From the NCBI GenBank assembly GCA_016874775.1, contig VGTJ01000036.1, positions 1 through 37,137 on the forward strand: 37,137 nucleotides of DNA, read 5' to 3'. The notes below the pieces were generated by a model. The model saw nothing but the letters and a program-made list of their open reading frames with translations, was not told the origin of the DNA and made no database searches. This DNA comes from Deltaproteobacteria bacterium. GTDB lineage: Bacteria; Desulfobacterota; Binatia; Bin18. The position numbers were made by a program, and so were the translations under genes. The stretch's first letter is position 1. Each line of letters begins with the position of its first letter. Positions 32,907 to 37,137 of this stretch are shown in pieces.

Positions 32907-33115
32907 GTGACATCAACACCTTCATAGAAACCTCTTCAACTCCCTGGCTCTGCCCGTACTGTGGCGAGCCCGTCACAATCAATGACGTTTGCCGTTCGTA
33001 CGACGGCTTAAGAATCCTGACCCTGTGGCGCTGTGACTCGTGTGAGGTGGTCGCAGCAACCCCTGCAGAAATCCGGCAACCCCCAAGCAGCTGGGTGCCG
33101 AGGACAGAGCAATGA
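32903..33115 (+). CDS. Small zinc-ribbon protein
   Basis: This 70-aa protein has two Cys pairs, CPYC near residue 17 and CDSC near residue 45, with 'GEPV' between them. Together they form a zinc ribbon as in many phage-encoded small proteins. Its start overlaps the RepA-like stop (ATGA), and the next gene overlaps its own stop the same way, so it is part of a tightly coupled translation unit. The function is unknown. Confidence 0.75.
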   Translation: MSDINTFIETSSTPWLCPYCGEPVTINDVCRSYDGLRILTLWRCDSCEVVAATPAEIRQPPSSWVPRTEQ

Positions 33116-34008
33116 GTGAACACGTTATGGCCGTGCACGATTGGGGGATTCCTCAGCTCAGAGCTGATCGACTCGGACAACTTCTTCTCTCCACTGTGTA
33201 TGCGGGTGGTGTCGTTACTGATCCGGCTAGCACCTTCTTTGTCTGGCGTACCAGCCGTTTTCCTACGTCTGTACGAGGTGGAGTGCTGGGGTTCTATGTC
33301 GACGACTACCGGCTTGAAGCGTTGTGGAACCGACAGATCTTCTATGCTGAACAGTTTCACCGCTTTGGCTGGGGTGCACTGATCGAACCGGACTTCTCGT
33401 TGTGGAGAGAGGCTGCGCTCGTTGTGCAAGTCTACAATGTCTACCGTACGCGCTGGCTCGGACGCCTTTGGCAAGAGCACGGCCTTGCGGTAATTCCATC
33501 ACTGAACTGGAGCGATCCGCGCTCTTTCACGTTCTGCTTCAAAGGTATCCCCATAGGAGCGTCAGTCGTTGCCTGCGAATGTCGAACGGCTGGCAAGAAC
33601 GCCGGAGATCGCGGTCGATTCCTGGCAGGCTTAGCCGAAGGTGTCAGACAGGTACAACCCCAGCACGTCCTCATCTACGGAGGCAAGGCTCATGCATCCT
33701 GGCTCACACCTGGGCTTCCTTCTGGGCCTCACTATCTTTTGCTCGATTGCTGGTCGAATCAACGCAACCACTGGCGACAACGCGTCGCTCAACACCAGCG
33801 ACAGCGGCAACAACGATCCTTATTCAGTAACACAGGAGGTGATCAATCATGGGAGGACGAGGCTCAAGTAGTAGCGGGTCTGGAAGTCCGAAGAAACGTC
33901 GAGGCGGAAAGAACAAAGGCCGAACCAAAGGAGATCCAGGGAATCCGACCGGCGACCCGAGACCACAAGAACCCGGCGAAGACAATAGCGATACGTAACG
34001 AGCTGTAA
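33112..34008 (+). CDS. DUF4417-like protein (mobile element)
   Basis: This 298-aa protein's central region (about 40-220) resembles DUF4417 proteins of phages and plasmids: GVLGFYVDDYRLEALWN, LIEPDFSLWREA, YRTRWLGRLWQEHGLAVIPSLNW and GIPIGASVVACE. The biochemical role of that family is not known to me. The C-terminal 50 residues (from GGDQSWEDEAQ) look unlike coding sequence, and a short gene with a strong ribosome site sits in another frame there. This means the functional protein may end near residue 245, or a frameshift may be present. Start and upstream gene overlap as ATGA. Confidence 0.75.
   Translation: MSEHVMAVHDWGIPQLRADRLGQLLLSTVYAGGVVTDPASTFFVWRTSRFPTSVRGGVLGFYVDDYRLEALWNRQIFYAEQFHRFGWGALIEPDFSLWREAALVVQVYNVYRTRWLGRLWQEHGLAVIPSLNWSDPRSFTFCFKGIPIGASVVACECRTAGKNAGDRGRFLAGLAEGVRQVQPQHVLIYGGKAHASWLTPGLPSGPHYLLLDCWSNQRNHWRQRVAQHQRQRQQRSLFSNTGGDQSWEDEAQVVAGLEVRRNVEAERTKAEPKEIQGIRPATRDHKNPAKTIAIRNEL
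33849..33998 (+). CDS. Small Gly/Ser-rich basic protein embedded in the DUF4417 gene
   Basis: This 49-aa frame starts MGGRGSSSSGSGSPKKRRGG and ends with an acidic EPGEDNSDT. It lies in a different frame inside the 3' end of the DUF4417-like gene. An excellent ribosome site, aggaggtgatc, stands 5 nt before its ATG. The MGGRGxSSG start is common among small phage proteins. The sequence is disordered and strongly basic in the middle, so nucleic-acid or partner binding is plausible. No homology can be claimed. Confidence 0.65.
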   Translation: MGGRGSSSSGSGSPKKRRGGKNKGRTKGDPGNPTGDPRPQEPGEDNSDT

Positions 34009-34017
34009 GGAGGAATC

Positions 34018-35130
34018 ATGGCGTTTAAGAAAATCGAGGTACCCCAAGCTGCCTTCCTTAAGGCGGGCTTGTTTGGCTTCCAAGGATCAGGCAAGACCTG
34101 GACCGCGTCACGGCTGGCCATCGGCTTGCACCAGCATATCAAGTCAAAGAAACCCATCGGGTTCATCGACACCGAAACCGGGAGTGATTTTGTCTATCCA
34201 CTCTTTAAGGAAGCCGAGATAGAACTCCAGGTTGATAAATCCATTGCGTTCAAAACTCTGATCGAGGATCTCGATGCTGCTGTGGGGTCCTTCGACATCC
34301 TCATCATCGATTCCATAACGCACTTCTGGCGGGAGATGCTCCGCGCGTACAAGGTGGCAAAACGACGAACCTTCATCTCGATCAAGGATTGGGGGCCGCT
34401 CAAAGATGAGTGGCACACCTTCACCAGCCGCTACGTCAATTCCAAGCTGCACATTCTGATGTGTGGGCGGGCCGCCAACATCTTCGACGATGTCGAGGAT
34501 GATGACGACAACGGTAAGAAAGAGTTCAAGACCGTCAAGGTTGGAACGAAGATGAGTGCCGAGACCGACACGGGCTATGAACCCTCACTGCTTGTCGAGA
34601 TGCAAAAAGTCTTCGTCGGAGAAGGAGGCAGCTATGTACGACGTGCCTCCGTGATCAAAGAACGGTTTGGCGTGATCGATAGCCGGGACTTCGATTTCTC
34701 GCCGAACGACGCTAAGGATTTTGTCTTTCAGTGCTTCCATCCTCACATCAAACTACTAAACATTGGCGGGGATCACGTTGGCGTTGACACATCGCAATCA
34801 AGCACTGGACTGTTCGAAAATGGCGGCACTGGCGTAAGCGAAGTACGCCGCCAACAAACCGTACTGACCGAAGAAGTCGAAGGCCTCATCGTGTCGCTCT
34901 TTCCTGGCCAGAGTGCTGATGAAAAGAAGTGTAAGGCAGACGTCATGCAGGTAGCGTTTGGGACGCGCTCATGGTCGGCAATCAAAGACTTGTTGCCAGA
35001 AAAACTCCGAGATGGAAAAGCGATCGTTGAACACTTAGGCTTCAGGATCGCGAAGGCCAGGGAAGAGCAAATCGACATTCCCAAGGGAACAGATTTCGTC
35101 CGCTGGCTTGAGAAGGAGGCGGTCCGATGA
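34018..35130 (+). CDS. Phage-type RecA-like ATP-binding protein (AAA_24/Sak4-like)
   Basis: This 370-aa protein has Walker A GFQGSGKT (20-27) and Walker B DILIIDS (93-99), in the arrangement of phage nucleotide-binding proteins related to Sak4 single-strand annealing/recombination ATPases. The conserved FIDTETGS follows strand 2, and LMCGRAANIFD lies near residue 155. The C-terminal 100 residues (EEVEGLIVSLFPG, RDGKAIVEHLGF) are variable. A taaggaggaatc ribosome site stands right before the ATG. Its stop overlaps the start of the nuclease gene, so the two probably act together in recombination or replication of the element. Confidence 0.82.
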   Translation: MAFKKIEVPQAAFLKAGLFGFQGSGKTWTASRLAIGLHQHIKSKKPIGFIDTETGSDFVYPLFKEAEIELQVDKSIAFKTLIEDLDAAVGSFDILIIDSITHFWREMLRAYKVAKRRTFISIKDWGPLKDEWHTFTSRYVNSKLHILMCGRAANIFDDVEDDDDNGKKEFKTVKVGTKMSAETDTGYEPSLLVEMQKVFVGEGGSYVRRASVIKERFGVIDSRDFDFSPNDAKDFVFQCFHPHIKLLNIGGDHVGVDTSQSSTGLFENGGTGVSEVRRQQTVLTEEVEGLIVSLFPGQSADEKKCKADVMQVAFGTRSWSAIKDLLPEKLRDGKAIVEHLGFRIAKAREEQIDIPKGTDFVRWLEKEAVR

Positions 35131-35462
35131 GCACCGCATGGAAACAAGCAGAACGTCAAACAGCCAAGGCTCTGGGAGGGGTACGCACTAAACGTGGCAG
35201 TGACTTCAGTCAGTCCATGCCAGACGTAGAGCATCCCCTATTCAGCGTGGAGTGTAAATATCGAAAGGCGCTTCCTCGACTCTTGCGACTCGGGTTAGCG
35301 CAAGCCAGGGCGTATGACTCCAGCAAACCGCCTTTGCTGGTCGTGAAGGAACGTTACCAACAAGGGGCGCTGGTCGTTCTTCATCTCTCCGACTTCGTTG
35401 ACCTCTTTGGTTCCCTCACAGGCGGAGCAACTGACGAGAGGGAGGGGGCGTCAAATCTCTGA
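35127..35462 (+). CDS. PD-(D/E)XK nuclease, Holliday-junction-resolvase-like
   Basis: This 111-aa protein begins with WKQAERQTAKALGGVRTKRG and carries the catalytic set Asp33 (MPDVEHP), Glu42 and Lys44 (VECKYRK). The latter is the E-x-K of the PD-(D/E)XK fold. This small format is common in phage and plasmid resolvases. Its start overlaps the ATPase stop (ATGA). It is the last gene of the rightward operon, followed by a hairpin. Confidence 0.82.
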   Translation: MSTAWKQAERQTAKALGGVRTKRGSDFSQSMPDVEHPLFSVECKYRKALPRLLRLGLAQARAYDSSKPPLLVVKERYQQGALVVLHLSDFVDLFGSLTGGATDEREGASNL

Positions 35463-35500
35463 GGCTCCTAGGAACAGGACCGTTGTCCCTAGCCAAATTT
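35463..35500 (+). terminator. Imperfect hairpin after the nuclease gene
   Basis: ggctcctaggaaca can pair, with one bulge, with ttgtccctagcc. aaattttc follows. Directly after the stop codon, it is probably the end of the element's main transcript. Confidence 0.55.
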
Positions 35501-35949
35501 TCACATTGGCGAAATCGAATTTATTTTCCCCAAAAGGTCAACTCTTGTTTGAGTAAGCGGATCTGGTATCGCTGTTTACGACGATGGCCCCGGCAGCATC
35601 GTCAGGAATGGCGTGAGGATCCACGACAGAACACGCTAGCTCATCCCTCACCTCGAGCTTCATCACCGTAGCTGGCGAGTGCGGCAGCCACTGCCTGTTG
35701 TTCTGCCGCAAATGAAGAGGAAAAACACGCAACCGTACACCAGAGGACTCTTTTCCTCAGCCAGCACAATCGTCAGATTTGACGGGGTTCACGTCTGCAA
35801 AATGGCACGGTGAAAGAGCTGATCGAACCTTCCACTTTGCGTTTTTCAGTTTTGACATCATACCCGTGTGTCAAATACCTACGGTCCTATTGGGTGGGCT
35901 AGGAGAAATTAACGCCCCCTCTTCTCTGTCGAGCAACATGAAGCCGCAG
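35501..35949. other. Gene-free stretch with one inverted repeat
   Basis: I see no convincing gene here. The one clear structure is the inverted repeat tttgaca/tgtcaaa at 35851-35875, which also holds a ttgaca -35 box (35852-35857); a good -10 is lacking. Short frames on both strands have no ribosome site and no recognisable motif. A hairpin (ccgtggacg/cgtccacgg, 35969-35998) with cttttc after it on the plus strand closes the stretch on the right, inside the HTH gene's 3' end. Confidence 0.5.
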
Positions 35950-36261
35950 TCATACTGCCCGTAGTCTCCGTGGACGTCGTTGAACCTGGCGTCCACGGCT
36001 TTTCCTGACTTGCTGCTGCTTGGCCAAGAACCCCTCAATGGCATTACGGTGAATACGCCAGCCTTTACCCGCTCGCTGAGCAACCAGGTCGCCTGCCTTA
36101 ATCCACCGCCATACCGTCTTTTCGCTACATTGCAGCTCGTCCGCCACCTGCCTGATGGTCAGGCGTGTCCGCGAAGGATCAGCGGCCTTCACAACGCGCG
36201 ACTTTCGTCGACCGTCACCAAACACATGAAACGCTTGCATTGGATTCGCCCACGCCAGCAT
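35950..36261 (-). CDS. Excisionase-family HTH DNA-binding protein
   Basis: This 103-aa protein has a MerR/Xis-like HTH: RLTIRQVADELQCSEKTVWRWI, then AGDLVAQRAGKGWRIHRNAIEGFL. The N-terminal 30 residues and the C-terminal tail (SRGRQVQRRPRRLRAV) are strongly basic. The ATG at 36261 has ggaggtg 6 nt upstream. It is the only minus-strand gene in this part of the element, and its promoter must lie in the repeat array that begins 40 bp upstream. It is therefore a candidate ligand of those repeats. Confidence 0.83.
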   Translation of the reverse strand: MLAWANPMQAFHVFGDGRRKSRVVKAADPSRTRLTIRQVADELQCSEKTVWRWIKAGDLVAQRAGKGWRIHRNAIEGFLAKQQQVRKSRGRQVQRRPRRLRAV

Positions 36262-36344
36262 GATGCACCTCCATATTTCTCCTTATGATATGAGGACTCT
36301 CTTCAGTGAGGAACATTCCCGCCCTCGATAGCGTACCTCTTTAC

Positions 36345-36359
36345 CTGAACACTGTTCAG
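36345..36359. promoter_or_regulatory. 15-bp dyad, family D copy 1
   Basis: ctgaac-act-gttcag: perfect 6-bp arms around three bases. The same arms recur at 36858, and with one change at 36447. The size and symmetry fit a dimeric HTH repressor site. Confidence 0.7.
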
Positions 36360-36446
36360 TCTTGCTTCCTGTCCTCTCAGGGAGTCCATCAGTGAGGGGA
36401 ACTCCTGCCCTTACTCAGAAGGCCTCTGTTTTCTGTTTCTCACTTG

Positions 36447-36461
36447 CTGAATAGTGTTCAG
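36447..36461. promoter_or_regulatory. 15-bp dyad, family D copy 2
   Basis: ctgaat-agt-gttcag: one mismatch in the left arm compared with copy 1. Confidence 0.65.
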
Positions 36462-36857
36462 TCGGACTTACTTTCCCCCTCATAGGTCTTCCCTTGAGGG
36501 TAACGCTGGCTCCCCTCACTGAAGGGCCTTGAGGATGAGGCAACGAAATCAGTCACGAAAAGTGATCTATTCTCGAAGAGACGGTGTTCCTCCCCTCACC
36601 TGGTGAATTCGATGCCCCAGCCTGGGAGCCCCTCCACCAGGTCAGAGGACAAATGTCATAACGTAAACAACGATCACAAAAAGTGATCGATCTTCAGGAA
36701 GCAGGAGGGAACCTCCTCAGTGAGGGGGGATAATTTCGGAGTCTTCTTCTGACTGGACCCCGTTCAGCACGTAGGCTTTCTTCATCCCTGAACATCTCGT
36801 TGAGGGGTAAGGCCGTGCCCCTCACAGAAACATCACGACCTCTGGTGCCTCTCGTCA

Positions 36858-36872
36858 CTGAACAGGGTTCAG
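36858..36872. promoter_or_regulatory. 15-bp dyad, family D copy 3
   Basis: ctgaac-agg-gttcag: perfect arms identical to copy 1, 513 bp away. Confidence 0.7.
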
Positions 36873-37050
36873 GACCTTGCCCTTACCAAGAGGCAAGCCT
36901 TCCAGTGAGGAGAATCCAGGTTGCCCTTACTGAGATCTCGTGAGGGAGGTTTAAGAAGATGATTCACAAAAAGTGCTTAACTCTTTGAAAGTGGCACCCT
37001 GACCTTTCCGTAAGAGAGTGTTTTGAAAAAGGGATTGGTAAGCTTGAGGG

Positions 37051-37137
37051 ATGAATACACTGCCGCGAGTTTATCCAACGGACCTGACCATGACCGAATG
37101 GACACAATTGAAGAGCTTCTTTCCCCCGGCCTCTCGC
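37051..37137 (+). CDS. IS5-family-type transposase, N-terminal 29 codons only
   Basis: The first codons read MNTLPRVYPTDLTMTEWTQL then KSFFPPASR. This matches the start of the DUF4096/IS5-family transposases (YPSDLTDAEWALLEPLLPP-type). The rest lies beyond the window. The 37 bp before the ATG begin with gagagtgttttgaaaaagg (from 37014), which has the look of an IS terminal inverted repeat; that cannot be confirmed without the other end. The IS has probably inserted next to, or into, the repeat array of the element. Confidence 0.75.
   Translation, partial: MNTLPRVYPTDLTMTEWTQLKSFFPPASR

Larger units (their letters stand above)
36302..36977. repeat. Array of three families of dyad repeats (possible origin or operator array)
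   Basis: About 680 bp without genes holds interleaved repeats. Family H: imperfect hairpins of about 30 bp, tcagtgagggg... followed by ...tgcccttactga, at 36303, 36389, 36494, 36800 and 36902, with a half copy at 36717. Family D: 15-bp dyads ctgaac-nnn-gttcag at 36345, 36447 and 36858, with a degenerate one near 36749. Family R: tcac(a/g)aaaagtg palindromes at 36553, 36674 and 36964. One further inverted repeat, acctggtg/caccaggt (36598-36642), encloses a cccag-c-ctggg dyad. Iterated sites beside replication genes suggest an origin or a regulatory array. Confidence 0.8.

Noticed and set aside
35483-35732. Short frames on both strands (62 and 64 codons)
   Set aside because: Neither has a ribosome site or a recognisable motif. 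The plus-strand one overlaps the hairpin after the nuclease gene.
36302-36977. Repeat array as a CRISPR
   Set aside because: The repeats are of three kinds, degenerate, unevenly spaced and palindromic in different ways. There is no constant repeat with unique spacers and no cas gene.

Overview
The window reads as chromosome of a Gram-negative bacterium: it carries lipid A (lpxA) and heptose (gmhA) genes, a type II secretion (T2SS) gene set and a surface-glycan cluster. At its right end a mobile element has entered the chromosome. Gene content and style (many GT4/GT2 glycosyltransferases, a luciferase-like oxidoreductase, a PilM/PilN-style GspL, dispersed intergenic palindromes) suggest a deltaproteobacterial or Binatota/Desulfobacterota-type lineage. 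That placement is inference from gene content only.

Layout. (1) 1-11.4 kb: glycan assembly. Two tandem GT4-GT2 fusion glycosyltransferases lie on the minus strand, the first running off the left edge. Next come a plus-strand GT4 + PIG-L deacetylase pair and a minus-strand run of GNAT, methyltransferase, GT2 and GT4. (2) 11.5-18.7 kb: a Wzt-like ABC ATPase, an exported protein with its own strong terminator, a small lipoprotein, an FG-GAP lipoprotein, a Wzm-like permease and a TPR-carrying GT-C membrane glycosyltransferase, all minus. (3) 18.7-25.6 kb: T2SS genes gspD, gspC, gspM, gspL, gspG and gspF, without gspE or the minor pseudopilins. (4) 25.7-28.6 kb: a luciferase-like oxidoreductase, a deoxyhypusine-synthase-like protein and gmhA. 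(5) 28.6-30.0 kb: an orphan 5S rRNA-tRNA-Gly unit with its own promoter, then yacG and lpxA. (6) From 29,967: a 45-nt 3' fragment of a tRNA-Cys gene marks the junction of an integrated element. The element has a divergent promoter with a perfect 21-bp operator, an Xis-like HTH gene, and a tightly coupled operon (RepA-like ATPase, Zn-ribbon, DUF4417-like, RecA-like ATPase, PD-(D/E)XK nuclease). After this come a second HTH gene and a gene-free stretch of about 0.75 kb filled with three families of dyad repeats. The window ends in the first codons of an IS5-type transposase.

How it fits together: the left two thirds build, modify and export surface polysaccharide and secrete proteins. The right 7 kb is a replication/recombination module of a phage-, satellite- or plasmid-like element. 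Its integrase and a reconstituted tRNA-Cys are predicted beyond the right edge. The points most worth checking are the repeat array at 36.3-37.0 kb, the tRNA-Cys junction, a small gene embedded out of frame at 33,849, and an exact 127-bp repeat at the left edge that may be an assembly artefact.
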